Numbered from the stretch's first letter, positions 37,283 to 45,956 are shown. The stretch: 64,000 nucleotides of DNA from Goodfellowiella coeruleoviolacea (GCF_024171785.1 NZ_JAMTCK010000009.1:350703-414702), one strand, 5' to 3'. Numbers and translations: made by a program. Notes: generated by a model from the letters alone, not told the origin.

Positions 37283-38362
37283 GTGACCCTGACCAAGACG
37301 ACGGCGGACCACCCGCCTGCCCGGCCCACCCGCACCGGGCTGGCCCTGCCCGTGCTGGCCCTGTCGCTCACGCTGGTGGTGTCAGTGGTGGCCGGGGTCG
37401 CGCTCGGGCCGACGGTGGTCCCACTGCCAGACACCCTGCGCTACCTCGGCGCCGCCCTCACCGGCGGCACCATCGGCGCGGACGAGGTCAGCAGCTACTC
37501 GGTCATCTGGCAGGTCCGCGCCCCTCGGGTGCTGCTGGCGGCGGTGGTCGGCGCGGGCCTGTCCGCCATCGGGGTGGCCGTGCAGGCGATGGTGCGCAAC
37601 GCACTGGCCGACCCGTTCATCCTCGGGGTCTCCTCCGGCGCCTCGGTGGGGGCGAGCGCGGTCGTGTCCTTCGGGCTGTTCGCCGGGCTCGGCGTGTACG
37701 CGCTCTCCGCCGCCGCGTTCCTGGGCGCGCTCGCTGCCTCGGCACTGGTGTACCTGGTCGCCCGCAACCGCACCGGGGTCGCTCCGCTGCGGCTGGTGCT
37801 CGTCGGTGTCGCACTGGCCCACGGGTTCCAGGCGCTGATGAGCGTCATCGTGTTCTTCGCCCCGTTCGGCGAGGCAGCGCGGTCGGTGCTGTTCTGGCTG
37901 CTGGGCAGCCTCGGCAGCGCCACGTGGGGTGCCCTGCCGATCGCGGGGGCCGCGGTGGTCGTGGCCGTGGTGGTGCTGGTGCGGTCGAGCTGGTCGCTGG
38001 ACGTGCTCGCCATGGGCGACGAGACCGCCGCGAGCCTCGGTGTGGACGCCGAGGCACTGCGCCGAACGCTGTTCCTGCTCACCGCCGTGGTCACCGGCGC
38101 ACTGGTCGCGGTCAGCGGCGCGGTCGGCTTCGTCGGCCTGGTCATCCCCCACCTGGTGCGCATCCTGGCCGGCGCGGGCCACCGCGGCGTGCTCACGATC
38201 GCCCCACTGGCCGGCGCGATCTTCCTGGTGTGGGTCGACCTGGCCGCGCGCAGCCTGTTCGCCCCGCGAGAGCTGCCGCTGGGCGTGATCACCGCGCTGA
38301 TCGGCGTGCCCGTGTTCGTCACGCTGCTGCGCCGCCGCGCCTACCTGTTCGGGGGCCGCTGA
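37283..38362 (+). CDS. FecCD-family ABC permease (metal-chelate or cobalamin type)
   Basis: 359 aa with about 9-10 helices; RAPRVLLAAVVGAGLSAIGVAVQAMVRNALADPFILGVSSGAS is the FecCD/BtuC signature, and GAVGFVGLVIPHLVRILAGAGHR is the typical coupling region. GTG 37283 is favoured by GGAGG 7 bp upstream; ATG 37277 is too close to it. First gene of a three-gene importer operon (permease, ATPase, lipoprotein). Control appears double: a Fur/Zur-like box at the promoter and an RBS-covering hairpin in the leader. Confidence 0.9.
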   Translation: MTLTKTTADHPPARPTRTGLALPVLALSLTLVVSVVAGVALGPTVVPLPDTLRYLGAALTGGTIGADEVSSYSVIWQVRAPRVLLAAVVGAGLSAIGVAVQAMVRNALADPFILGVSSGASVGASAVVSFGLFAGLGVYALSAAAFLGALAASALVYLVARNRTGVAPLRLVLVGVALAHGFQALMSVIVFFAPFGEAARSVLFWLLGSLGSATWGALPIAGAAVVVAVVVLVRSSWSLDVLAMGDETAASLGVDAEALRRTLFLLTAVVTGALVAVSGAVGFVGLVIPHLVRILAGAGHRGVLTIAPLAGAIFLVWVDLAARSLFAPRELPLGVITALIGVPVFVTLLRRRAYLFGGR

Positions 38363-39142
38363 ATGGCGCTCGCCCTCGACGGCGTCTCGGTGGAGGTCAC
38401 CGGCGCCACCCTGGTCCGCGAACTCAGCCTGACCGTGGAAAGCGGTGAGGTGCTGGGCCTGGTCGGCCCCAACGGCAGCGGCAAGTCCACCGCGTTGCGC
38501 TGTGTCTACCGCGCGCTGCGGCCGACCACCGGGGCGGTGCTGCTCGACGGAACCGACCTGACCGCACTGTCCCTTCGCGACAGTGCGCGCTCGGTCGCCG
38601 CGGTCGCCCAGGACAACCACACCGAGTTGGACTTCACCGTCGCCGAAGTGGTCGCGCTGGGGCGGTTCCCGCACCACCAGGGCGGTGGTGCGCTCAGCGA
38701 GCACGATCGGCTGCTGTGCCAGGAGGCCATGCGGCGCACCGACATCACGCACCTGGCCGACCGAGGCGTCCTGTCGCTGTCCGGCGGCGAGCGGCAACGC
38801 GTGCTCATCGCCCGCGCGCTCGCGCAGCAGCCCCGGGTGCTCGTCCTCGACGAGCCGACCAACCACCTCGACGTGCGCCACCAGCTGGAACTGCTGTCCT
38901 TCGTGCGCCACTGCGGACTGACCGCGCTGGTCGCCCTGCACGACCTGAACCTCGCCGCCGCCACCTGCGACCGGCTCGCCGTGCTGTGCGGCGGAACCCT
39001 CGTCGCCATCGGACCGCCCGCCGACGTGCTCACTCCCGAACTCGTCCAGCGGGTGTTCGGCGTCCGCCCCACCGTGGTGACCCATCCGCACACCGGAGTC
39101 CCGCAACTGCTCTACACGCTGACAGGAGAGAACAACCCGTGA
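38363..39142 (+). CDS. FecE/FhuC-type ABC transporter ATP-binding protein
   Basis: 259 aa. Walker A GPNGSGKS (residues 35-42), signature LSGGERQRVLIARALAQQP, Walker B VLVLDEPTNHLDV, and H-loop VALHDLNLAAATCDRLAVL. Family for siderophore, haem and cobalamin import. Starts directly at the permease stop and overlaps the lipoprotein start by 4 bp. Confidence 0.93.
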   Translation: MALALDGVSVEVTGATLVRELSLTVESGEVLGLVGPNGSGKSTALRCVYRALRPTTGAVLLDGTDLTALSLRDSARSVAAVAQDNHTELDFTVAEVVALGRFPHHQGGGALSEHDRLLCQEAMRRTDITHLADRGVLSLSGGERQRVLIARALAQQPRVLVLDEPTNHLDVRHQLELLSFVRHCGLTALVALHDLNLAAATCDRLAVLCGGTLVAIGPPADVLTPELVQRVFGVRPTVVTHPHTGVPQLLYTLTGENNP

Positions 39143-40128
39143 CCCGGCGTTTCCCGGTCATTCCCGTCCTGCTCGCCGGCTGCCTGCTCGCCGGCTGCGG
39201 TGCCGAGGTGGCACCGCGATCGGCGCGCGAACCCGCACCCGTGACCATCGAGAACTGCGGCGAGCGGATCACCTACCCGCCACCGACACAGGCGGTCGCC
39301 TACGACATGAGCAGCACCGAGAAGATGTTCGCGCTCGGGCTGGCCGACCGGATGCGTGGCATCGTCATGCCGCGCACCGCCGCGCCCGCGGTGGAGCGGT
39401 CGCCGTACCTGGCGGACTACCGCTCGGTGGAGACCCTGTCCACCGACGTGCTCAGCTTCGAAACCGTGGTGGCGGCCAAGGCCGACTGGGTGCTGGCCGG
39501 GTGGAACTCCGGCTTCAGCGAGGCCAGGGGCATCACGCCGAAGAAGCTCGACAGCGTGGGCATCCGCAGCTACCAGCACACCGAGAGCTGCTTCAACTAC
39601 GGCGACCACCCGGTGCGCGTCCCACCGCTGGAGGCGCTCTACACCGACCTGCGCCAGCTCGGCGAGATCTTCCACGTGACCGACCGCGCCGACCGACTCG
39701 TCAACGGGCTGCGCGAGCGGGTGTCCACACTGGAGCGGAACCGGCCGGGTGGGCAACCGGCACGGGTGTTCCTCTACGACTCCGGCACCGACCAGCCGTT
39801 CACCTCCGGCGCGCAGGCCGCGCCGAACGCCATCATCTCCCTCGCCGGTGGCCGCAACGTCGTGGAGAACGTCGACGCCCGGTGGACCGCGGTCGGCTGG
39901 GAGTCGGTGGTCCAGGCCCAGCCCGAGGTCATCGTGGTCGTCGACTACGGCGACCAACCGGTCCAGGACAAGATCGCGTTCCTGAAGTCGTTCCCGCCCC
40001 TGGCGGCGACCCCGGCCGTGCGCGACGACCGGTTCCACGTGCTGGACTACGGCGAGGCCGTGAGCGGGCCCCGCAACATCGACGCCGCCGAGAAGCTCGC
40101 CGCCTACCTGCGTTCCCTCGGTCGCTGA
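39139..40128 (+). CDS. Metal-chelate/cobalamin-type substrate-binding lipoprotein
   Basis: 329 aa. Lipoprotein signal MTRRFPVIPVLLAGCLLAGC (lipobox LAGC, Cys 20; Cys 15 is a second candidate). Class III binding fold of the BtuF/FepB type: TIENCGERITYPPPTQAVAYDMSSTEKMFALGLADRM, ADWVLAGWNSGFSEARGITPKKLDSVGIRSYQHTESC, and VVDYGDQPVQDKIAFLKSFPPLAATPAVRDDRFHVLDYGE. Start overlaps the ATPase stop (GTGA). Ligand could be a metallophore, haem or corrinoid; the Zur-like boxes favour a zinc chelator. Confidence 0.88.
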   Translation: MTRRFPVIPVLLAGCLLAGCGAEVAPRSAREPAPVTIENCGERITYPPPTQAVAYDMSSTEKMFALGLADRMRGIVMPRTAAPAVERSPYLADYRSVETLSTDVLSFETVVAAKADWVLAGWNSGFSEARGITPKKLDSVGIRSYQHTESCFNYGDHPVRVPPLEALYTDLRQLGEIFHVTDRADRLVNGLRERVSTLERNRPGGQPARVFLYDSGTDQPFTSGAQAAPNAIISLAGGRNVVENVDARWTAVGWESVVQAQPEVIVVVDYGDQPVQDKIAFLKSFPPLAATPAVRDDRFHVLDYGEAVSGPRNIDAAEKLAAYLRSLGR

Positions 40129-40145
40129 CGCCGGTCGCACCACGC

Positions 40146-40178
40146 GGCGGGGCGATCCGGTCACCGCCGTGCCCCGCC
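40146..40178 (+). terminator. Possible terminator after the importer operon
   Basis: Perfect 8-bp stem GGCGGGGC / GCCCCGCC, 17-nt loop, 18 bp after the lipoprotein stop. Confidence 0.45.
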
Positions 40179-40270
40179 CGTCGCCCTCGGAAACCCGCGC
40201 CCGCGACCGCCGTGGCACAGCAGCCGCGCGCGGTCCGGGGCGGGCTGGTCATGGGCCGATCGGGGAGGTC

Positions 40271-40299
40271 TTGACGCGGCCGTTCGGCCTATTTAGGCT
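40271..40299 (+). promoter_or_regulatory. Promoter of the GntR/acid-sugar operon
   Basis: TTGACG (40271-40276), 17-bp spacer, TAGGCT (40294-40299): a near-consensus vegetative promoter with the start point expected at about 40306, directly before the operator. Confidence 0.65.
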
Positions 40300-40306
40300 G
40301 CTCGCC

Positions 40307-40324
40307 ACATCAGACGTCAGATGT
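40307..40324. promoter_or_regulatory. Probable GntR operator
   Basis: ACATCAGACGTCAGATGT, symmetric at 16 of 18 positions, followed by a further half-site CAGATGT (40325-40331). It lies at the expected transcription start, ideal for autorepression by the GntR protein encoded just downstream. Confidence 0.7.
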
Positions 40325-40351
40325 CAGATGTCGCGAGAGAGGCTTGCAGCA

Positions 40352-41062
40352 ATGTCGCTGTCCGACCAACTGGCCGAGCACCTGCTCACCGCCATCATCG
40401 ACGGCACCTATCCGCCGGGCTCGGCGCTGCCCCCCGAGGGCGAACTGGCCGAGCAGGCGTCGGTGAGCCGGCTGACCGTGCGCGAGGCGGTCAAGGCGCT
40501 GCGGGCGCAGAACGTGGTGCGGATCCAGCGCGGCCGGGGCACCTTCGTCAACCCGCCGTCGCAGTGGACCGCGCTCGACCCGCTGATCCGCGCGGCAGCC
40601 GCGGCTCCCCGCTCCACCGGCATGGTCTCCGAGCGGCTGATCGAGGCACGCCGGCTGATCGAGATCGGCGCGATCGAACTGGCGGCCCTGCGGCGCACCG
40701 AGGACGACCTCACCCAGCTGCACGGCCTGTTGCAGGACATGCGGGACAGCGCGGCCACCGGGGACGTCGACCTGTTCGTCGAGGCGGACATCGCCTTCCA
40801 CGACATCGTCATGCAGGCCAGCGGCAACGCCTTCATCCCGCTGATGTTCGAGCCGTTCGGCCGGCTGCTGCACGAGGGCAGGCGGGAGACGTCCGCCGTG
40901 CCGGCGATCCGCGCCAACGCCATCGAGCACCACGCCCAGATCCTGCGCGCCCTGGAGGCCGGCGATCCCGTGCTGGCCCGCAAGGCCATGGACGAGCACA
41001 TGTGCCAGACCGCCGACGACCTGCGCACCCACGTGATCGACCCCCGGCACCGCGAGTCCTGA
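40352..41062 (+). CDS. GntR-family (FCD) regulator of acid-sugar catabolism
   Basis: 236 aa. N-terminal winged helix LSDQLAEHLLTAIIDGTYPPGSALPPEGELAEQASVSRLTVREAVKALRAQNVVRIQRGRGTFV, then an all-helical FCD effector domain with metal-site residues (DIAFHDIVMQASGN, HHAQILRALEAGD, HM). FCD regulators bind organic acids. I chose ATG 40352, preceded by GAGAGAGG; ATG 40328 falls in the operator. First gene of the operon that continues to 45790. Confidence 0.9.
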   Translation: MSLSDQLAEHLLTAIIDGTYPPGSALPPEGELAEQASVSRLTVREAVKALRAQNVVRIQRGRGTFVNPPSQWTALDPLIRAAAAAPRSTGMVSERLIEARRLIEIGAIELAALRRTEDDLTQLHGLLQDMRDSAATGDVDLFVEADIAFHDIVMQASGNAFIPLMFEPFGRLLHEGRRETSAVPAIRANAIEHHAQILRALEAGDPVLARKAMDEHMCQTADDLRTHVIDPRHRES

Positions 41063-41083
41063 CCCCAGAAGGAAATCCGAAGC

Positions 41084-42568
41084 ATGTCCCGGACAACCCC
41101 GCCCGCCCACCCCGCGCCCGGCGCGCGCCACGAGCCGCCCGGGCCGGTGGCCGTCGACGACCTGCTCGCCGGCCTGCCCGCGCCGCGCCAGGTCAGCGCC
41201 GACCAGGTCGCCTCGGCCACCGCGGGCGGCCCGTGCCTGGTCGTCCTCGACGACGACCCGACCGGCACCCAGACGGTCGCCGACATCCCGGTGCTGACCA
41301 CCTGGCGCGTCGACGACCTGCGCTGGGCCCTGCGCCAGCCGGCCAACGCCTTCTTCGTGCTCACCAACACCCGCAGTCTGTCCAGTGTGGACGCGGCGGC
41401 GCGCAACCGGGAGGTGGCCGGCGCGCTGGCCGAGGCGGCGGCGGCCGAGGGCGTCAGCTACGTGCTGGCCAGCCGCAGCGACTCCACCCTGCGCGGGCAC
41501 TACCCGCTGGAGACCGACGTGCTGGCCGAGGAGGAGGCCAGGCACGGCCGGCCCGTCGACGGCGTGGTGATCTCACCCGCCTACCTGCAGGCCGGCCGGC
41601 TCACCGTCGGCTCGGTGCACTGGATGCGCACGCCCGCCGGCATGATCCCGGTGGCCAGCAGCGAGTTCGCCGAGGACGCCACCTTCGGCTACCGCAACTC
41701 CGACCTGCGCGCCTGGGTGGCGGAGAAGACCGCCGGCCGGGTGCCCGCCGCGCAGGTGCTCGCCATCACCCTCGCCGACCTGCGCACCGGCGGCCCCGAA
41801 CACGTGGCCGAGCTGCTCGGCACGCTGCGCGGCGGCCGGCCCGCGGTGGTGGACGCGGTCGACGACACCGACCTGCGGGTGCTCGCGCTCGCCCTGGTGC
41901 GCGCCGAGGCCGCCGGCACCCGCCTGGTCTACCGGGTGGGGCCGTCGTTCGTGCGGGCCCGCAGCGGCCAGGCCGAGCAGCCGCCGCTGACCCCGGAGCG
42001 GCTGCGCGGCATCGGCGACCCCGAGCGGGCCGGCCGGCACGGCCTGGTGGCGGTCGGCTCCCACGTCGGCCTCACCACCAGGCAGCTGGCCGGTCTGCGC
42101 GAACTCGGCGGCATCGCCGAGTTCGAACTGGACGTGCCCACCCTGCTCGACCCGGCCGCGCGCGCCGGGCACATCGCCGAGCTGGCCCGCGCCGCCGCCG
42201 CGGCCATGGCCGACACCGACGTGGTGCTGCGCACCAGCCGCACCCTGGTCACCGGCGACGACCCGGACGCCAGCCTGTCCATCGCCCGCGCGGTGTCCTC
42301 GGCGCTGGTGGCGGCCGTGGCCGCGACCGTGCGCGACACCCGGCCGGCCTGGGTGGTCGCCAAGGGCGGCATCACCTCCAGCGACATCGCCACCGACAGC
42401 CTCGGCATCCGGCGCGCGATCGCCAGGGGCACCCTGCTGCCGGGGATCGTGTCGCTGTGGGAGCCGGTGGCCGGCCCGTTCACCGGCACCCCGTACGTGG
42501 TGTTCGCCGGCAACGTCGGCGACGACGACTCGCTGGCCCGCGTCGTGACGACCCTGCGGAGCCGGTGA
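41084..42568 (+). CDS. DUF1537 four-carbon acid sugar kinase (OtnK/DtnK-like)
   Basis: 494 aa. Family motifs: LVVLDDDPTGTQTVADIPVLTTW near the N-terminus, SRSDSTLRGHYPLE, GVVISPAYLQAGRLTVGSVHW, and C-terminal VAKGGITSSDIATDSLGIRRA with GNVGDD. DUF1537 proteins phosphorylate 3-oxo-tetronates or D-threonate in catabolism of four-carbon acid sugars (established). Overlaps the aldolase start by one base (TGATG), so the two are coupled. Exact sugar acid not known. Confidence 0.9.
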   Translation: MSRTTPPAHPAPGARHEPPGPVAVDDLLAGLPAPRQVSADQVASATAGGPCLVVLDDDPTGTQTVADIPVLTTWRVDDLRWALRQPANAFFVLTNTRSLSSVDAAARNREVAGALAEAAAAEGVSYVLASRSDSTLRGHYPLETDVLAEEEARHGRPVDGVVISPAYLQAGRLTVGSVHWMRTPAGMIPVASSEFAEDATFGYRNSDLRAWVAEKTAGRVPAAQVLAITLADLRTGGPEHVAELLGTLRGGRPAVVDAVDDTDLRVLALALVRAEAAGTRLVYRVGPSFVRARSGQAEQPPLTPERLRGIGDPERAGRHGLVAVGSHVGLTTRQLAGLRELGGIAEFELDVPTLLDPAARAGHIAELARAAAAAMADTDVVLRTSRTLVTGDDPDASLSIARAVSSALVAAVAATVRDTRPAWVVAKGGITSSDIATDSLGIRRAIARGTLLPGIVSLWEPVAGPFTGTPYVVFAGNVGDDDSLARVVTTLRSR

Positions 42569-43422
42569 TGTTGCTGCACGGAGCGGAAGTCCTGGCCGCG
42601 TCGGTCCGCGACGGCGGCGCGCTGCCCGGGTTCGTCGCCTACAACCTGGAGACCGTGCAGGCCGTGGTCGCGGCGGCCGAGCTGACCGGCCGCCCGGTGC
42701 TGCTGCAGGCCGGCGCCAGCGCGTTCCGGCACGCCGGCCGCGACGCGCTGGCCGAGCTGGCGGTGGCGGCGGCACGCCGGTCGAGCGCGCCCATCGGCGT
42801 GCACCTCGACCACAGCCGGGACCTCGGCGAGATCGCCGCGTGCGTCGCGGCCGGCTACACCTCGGTGATGGTCGACGGCTCCCACCTGGACTTCGCCGAC
42901 AACGTGGCGCTGACCCGCGCGGCAGTGCGGACCGCCCACGCCAGCGGGGTGTGGGTCGAGGGCGAACTCGGCGCGATCGCCGGTGACGAGGACGTGTCCA
43001 CCGACGCAACCGCCGGCCTGCTGACCGACCCCGGGCAGGCCGCCGAGTTCGTCGCCGAGACCGGGGTTGACGCGCTCGCGGTCGCGGTCGGCAACGTGCA
43101 CGGCTTCTCCGCCCACCCGGTCCGGCTGGACCTCGACCGGCTGGCGGCCATCCGCGACCGCGTTGACGTCCCGCTGGTGCTGCACGGCGCCAGCGGTGTG
43201 CCCGCGGCGCAACTGCGCGGCGCCGTCGACCGGGGCGTGGCCAAGGTCAACGTCAACGCCGAACTGCGCCGGGCCTACCTGCGGGCCACCGCCGACGCCC
43301 TGCCCGCCGCCTCGGCCGGCTCCGACGTGGTGGCCGTGCTGGCCGCGGCCCGCGCGGCCGTGACCGACGCCGCGACCCGGCTGATCGAACTGCTCGCGCC
43401 CAGGACCACCCCCGCCGGCTGA
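42568..43422 (+). CDS. Class II fructose-bisphosphate-aldolase-like enzyme
   Basis: 284 aa. FBA/KbaY/GatY motifs: GFVAYNLETVQAVVAAAELTGRPVLLQ, IGVHLDHSRDLGEI (Zn-binding His), TSVMVDGSHLDFADNV, VWVEGELGAIAGDED, DALAVAVGNVHGF (Zn His), LVLHGASGVP (Zn His), and VAKVNVNAELRRAY. It probably splits a phosphorylated oxo-acid or sugar made by the kinase. Characterised DUF1537 pathways use the unrelated OtnC aldolase or PdxA2 at this step, so an FBA-type enzyme here is a variant arrangement. Confidence 0.88.
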   Translation: MLLHGAEVLAASVRDGGALPGFVAYNLETVQAVVAAAELTGRPVLLQAGASAFRHAGRDALAELAVAAARRSSAPIGVHLDHSRDLGEIAACVAAGYTSVMVDGSHLDFADNVALTRAAVRTAHASGVWVEGELGAIAGDEDVSTDATAGLLTDPGQAAEFVAETGVDALAVAVGNVHGFSAHPVRLDLDRLAAIRDRVDVPLVLHGASGVPAAQLRGAVDRGVAKVNVNAELRRAYLRATADALPAASAGSDVVAVLAAARAAVTDAATRLIELLAPRTTPAG

Positions 43423-43472
43423 GCGACCCGCCGACCCCACCGCAACCAACCCTCCACTGAGGACGCACACCC

Positions 43473-44381
43473 ATGACTGATTCGCTTGACGCTGCCCAGA
43501 AAACCCGCGTCGCCGTGATCGGGCTCGGCGCCATGGGCCTGCCCATGGCCCGCCGCCTCGCCGAGGCGTTCCCGGTCACCGTGTTCGACATCGACACCGC
43601 GCGGCAGGCCGAGGTCGCCGCGGCGGTCCCGGCCGCCACCCCGGCAGCGGCCGCGGCCGACGCCGACATCGTGGTGCTCGCCGTGCGCGACCAGCGCCAG
43701 GTGGACGCCGCACTGTTCGATGTGGACGGTGTGGCGGAAACCCTGCGACCGGGCGGGATCGTGGTGCTCACCAGCACGGTCGGCCCGGACGCGGCAAGGG
43801 CGACCGCGAACCGGCTGGCCGAGCGCGGCATCGGGCTGGTCGACGCCCCGGTCAGCGGCGGCCCCGCCCGCGCCGGCACCGGCGACCTGCTGATCGTGGT
43901 GGGTGCGGGCGAGACCGACCTCGCGGCGAGCCGGCCACTGCTCGACCAGCTGGCCAGCACGCTCACCGTGGTCGGCCCCAACCCGGGCGACGGCCAGGCC
44001 CTCAAGGCCATCAACCAGCTGCTGGCCGGCGTGCACATCGCGGCGGCGGCCGAGGCGGTCGCGCTGGCCAGGGGGCTCGGGCTCGACCCGGCCGTGGTGA
44101 TCGACGCGCTGGCCAAGGGCGCGGCCGGCTCGTTCATGCTCGCCGACCGGGGACCGCGCATGCTCCAGGCCTACGACGGGGGAGCCGAGGTGCGCTCCCG
44201 GCTGGACATCTTCGTCAAGGACATGGGCATCGTGTCCGGCATCGCCAAGGACGCCCACATCCCGGTGCCGCTCGCCGCGGCAGCGCACCAGCTCTACCTG
44301 CTCGGTGAGCGGGCCGGGCTGGGCGCGGCCGACGACTCCAGCATCGTCACCCTGCTCTCACCCCAGGGGAGCGGGCAGTGA
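43473..44381 (+). CDS. Beta-hydroxyacid dehydrogenase (LtnD/GarR-like)
   Basis: 302 aa. NAD(P)-binding GLGAMGLPMARRL, substrate motif VDAPVSGGPARAGTGDLLIVVG, catalytic Lys region GDGQALKAINQLLAG, and C-terminal KDMGIVSGIAKDAHIPVPLAAAAHQLY. Members oxidise threonate, erythronate, 3-hydroxyisobutyrate or reduce tartronate semialdehyde. In DUF1537 operons this enzyme makes the 2- or 3-oxo-tetronate that the kinase phosphorylates. Overlaps the GntP permease start by 4 bp. Confidence 0.9.
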   Translation: MTDSLDAAQKTRVAVIGLGAMGLPMARRLAEAFPVTVFDIDTARQAEVAAAVPAATPAAAAADADIVVLAVRDQRQVDAALFDVDGVAETLRPGGIVVLTSTVGPDAARATANRLAERGIGLVDAPVSGGPARAGTGDLLIVVGAGETDLAASRPLLDQLASTLTVVGPNPGDGQALKAINQLLAGVHIAAAAEAVALARGLGLDPAVVIDALAKGAAGSFMLADRGPRMLQAYDGGAEVRSRLDIFVKDMGIVSGIAKDAHIPVPLAAAAHQLYLLGERAGLGAADDSSIVTLLSPQGSGQ

Positions 44382-45790
44382 GCACCGGGGCGCTGCTCGG
44401 CATCGCCGGGGGCGGCGTCGCACTGCTCCTGCTGCTCGTGCTCAGGTTCAGGGTGCAGGCGTTCGTGGCCCTGCTGGTGGTCAGCATCGGTGTGGCGCTG
44501 GCCGCCGGAGTGCCAGCCGCGGACCTGGTCAAGACCATCGAGACCGGCATGGGCAACACCCTCGGCCACATCTCGATCATCATCGCGCTGGGCGCCATGA
44601 TCGGCCGGGTCATCGAGCTGTCCGGTGGGGCGGAGTCGCTGGCCCGCTCCCTGATGGACCGCTTCGGTGAGCGCCGCACCGCGCTGGCGCTGACCGTGGC
44701 CGGGTTCATCCTCGGCATCCCGGTGTTCTTCGAGGTGGGCCTGATCATCCTGATGCCGCTGGTGCACGGGGTGGCCCGGACCGCGCGCAAACCACTGCTG
44801 GCCTACGCGCTGCCCATGGGCGCGGCCATGCTCACCGTGCACGCGTTCCTGCCGCCGCACCCCGGCGCGGTGGCCGCCGCCGCGCAGATCGGCTCGAACC
44901 TGGGCTGGATCCTGTTGCTCGGCATCCCGCTCACCGCGGTGGTGGTGCTGTTCGGCTACCTGGTGGCCAAGCGGATGACGCGGCGCGAGTACCCGACGAC
45001 GCCCGAGGCGCCCGCCGAGGTCCACTCCGCCGGGTCGGACGGCATTGGGTCGGACGGCACTGGGGCGGACGGCACTCCGTCGGGCGGCACTGTGACCGCC
45101 GCGCGGAGCGTGCCGCGCGCGCCGTCGTTCGGCATGGTCGTGGCGCTGATCCTCACCCCGATCGTGCTGATCCTGGCCGGCACCGTCGGTGATCTGGTGC
45201 TGCCGGCGGGATCGGTGCCAAGGGCCGTGCTGACCGTGCTGGGCGCGCCCCTGGTGGCGCTGCTCATCGCGTTGGCGCTGTGCGCCTGGCTGCTGGGTTT
45301 CCGGCGCGGCTGGTCCCGGTCGCACGTGGCCGAGGTGCTCGGCTCGGCCCTGCCGCCGGTCGCGGCGGTGATCCTGGTCGCCGGCGCCGGCGGGGTGTTC
45401 GGCAACGTGCTGGTCAAGACCGGGATCGGTACGGCAGTGGCCGAACTGCTGCGGTCCACCGGGCTGCCCGTGCTGGTGCTGGCGTTCCTGATGACCCTGC
45501 TGCTGCGTGCCGCCCAGGGCTCGGCCACCGTGGCACTGGTGACCGCCGCCGGCCTGATCACGCCGCTGCTGGCCGACGCGTCGCTGTCCGCGCCGCACCT
45601 CGCGCTGATCTCGCTGGCCATGGGGGCGGGCGCGCTCGCCGTGTCGCACATCAACGACGCCGGCTACTGGATGTTCACCAAGCTGGTCGGCCTTGAGGTG
45701 GGCGCGGCACTGCGCACCTGGACGCTGCTGACCACGGTGATGGGTGTGGCGGGCTTCGCCCTCACCGCCGTGCTGTGGCCGCTGGTCTGA
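44378..45790 (+). CDS. GntP-family sugar-acid permease
   Basis: 470 aa, about 12-14 helices; GIPVFFEVGLIILMPLVHGVARTARKPLLAYALPMGAAMLTVHAFLPPHPGAVAAA is the GntP signature, and ISLAMGAGALAVSHINDAGYWMFTKLVGL is the conserved C-terminal motif. Imports gluconate-like acids. A cytosolic loop carries a five-residue repeat (GSDGI, GSDGT, GADGT, PSGGT) from a 15-bp minisatellite. Last gene of the GntR operon. Confidence 0.92.
   Translation: MSTGALLGIAGGGVALLLLLVLRFRVQAFVALLVVSIGVALAAGVPAADLVKTIETGMGNTLGHISIIIALGAMIGRVIELSGGAESLARSLMDRFGERRTALALTVAGFILGIPVFFEVGLIILMPLVHGVARTARKPLLAYALPMGAAMLTVHAFLPPHPGAVAAAAQIGSNLGWILLLGIPLTAVVVLFGYLVAKRMTRREYPTTPEAPAEVHSAGSDGIGSDGTGADGTPSGGTVTAARSVPRAPSFGMVVALILTPIVLILAGTVGDLVLPAGSVPRAVLTVLGAPLVALLIALALCAWLLGFRRGWSRSHVAEVLGSALPPVAAVILVAGAGGVFGNVLVKTGIGTAVAELLRSTGLPVLVLAFLMTLLLRAAQGSATVALVTAAGLITPLLADASLSAPHLALISLAMGAGALAVSHINDAGYWMFTKLVGLEVGAALRTWTLLTTVMGVAGFALTAVLWPLV
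45032..45091 (+). repeat. 15-bp minisatellite in the gntP-like gene (4 units)
   Basis: Units GGGTCGGACGGCATT, GGGTCGGACGGCACT, GGGGCGGACGGCACT, CCGTCGGGCGGCACT, in frame, in a loop region. Confidence 0.9.
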
Positions 45791-45832
45791 TCGGTCCGAG
45801 CACCGCGCGACTCCACGCCGCCGCACCCGTGG

Positions 45833-45873
45833 CGGTGACCGCGCCGCTGGTCCTCACCGGTGCGCGGTCACCG
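45833..45873. terminator. Hairpin between convergent genes, likely bidirectional terminator
   Basis: Perfect 12-bp stem CGGTGACCGCGC / GCGCGGTCACCG with a 17-nt loop, between the gntP and GPP34 stops. Confidence 0.65.
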
Positions 45874-45956
45874 CGTGGTGCCGTCGAACCGCGCCCGCCT
45901 CGTCCCGACGTGGCCGCGGTACTGGCCGGCCCAGGCGGAGCGGCGGGCCGGCTCGG

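Noticed and set aside
37236..37285. Full cobalamin riboswitch
   Set aside because: Only a GGTGAAAGTCC-like core is present; the GCCACTG element and the expected length of about 150-200 nt are missing. Kept only as an unclassified leader structure.
41573..43470. Long minus-strand frames opposite the kinase and aldolase genes
   Set aside because: They mirror real genes with conserved motifs on the plus strand and have arginine- or glycine-rich low-complexity sequence.
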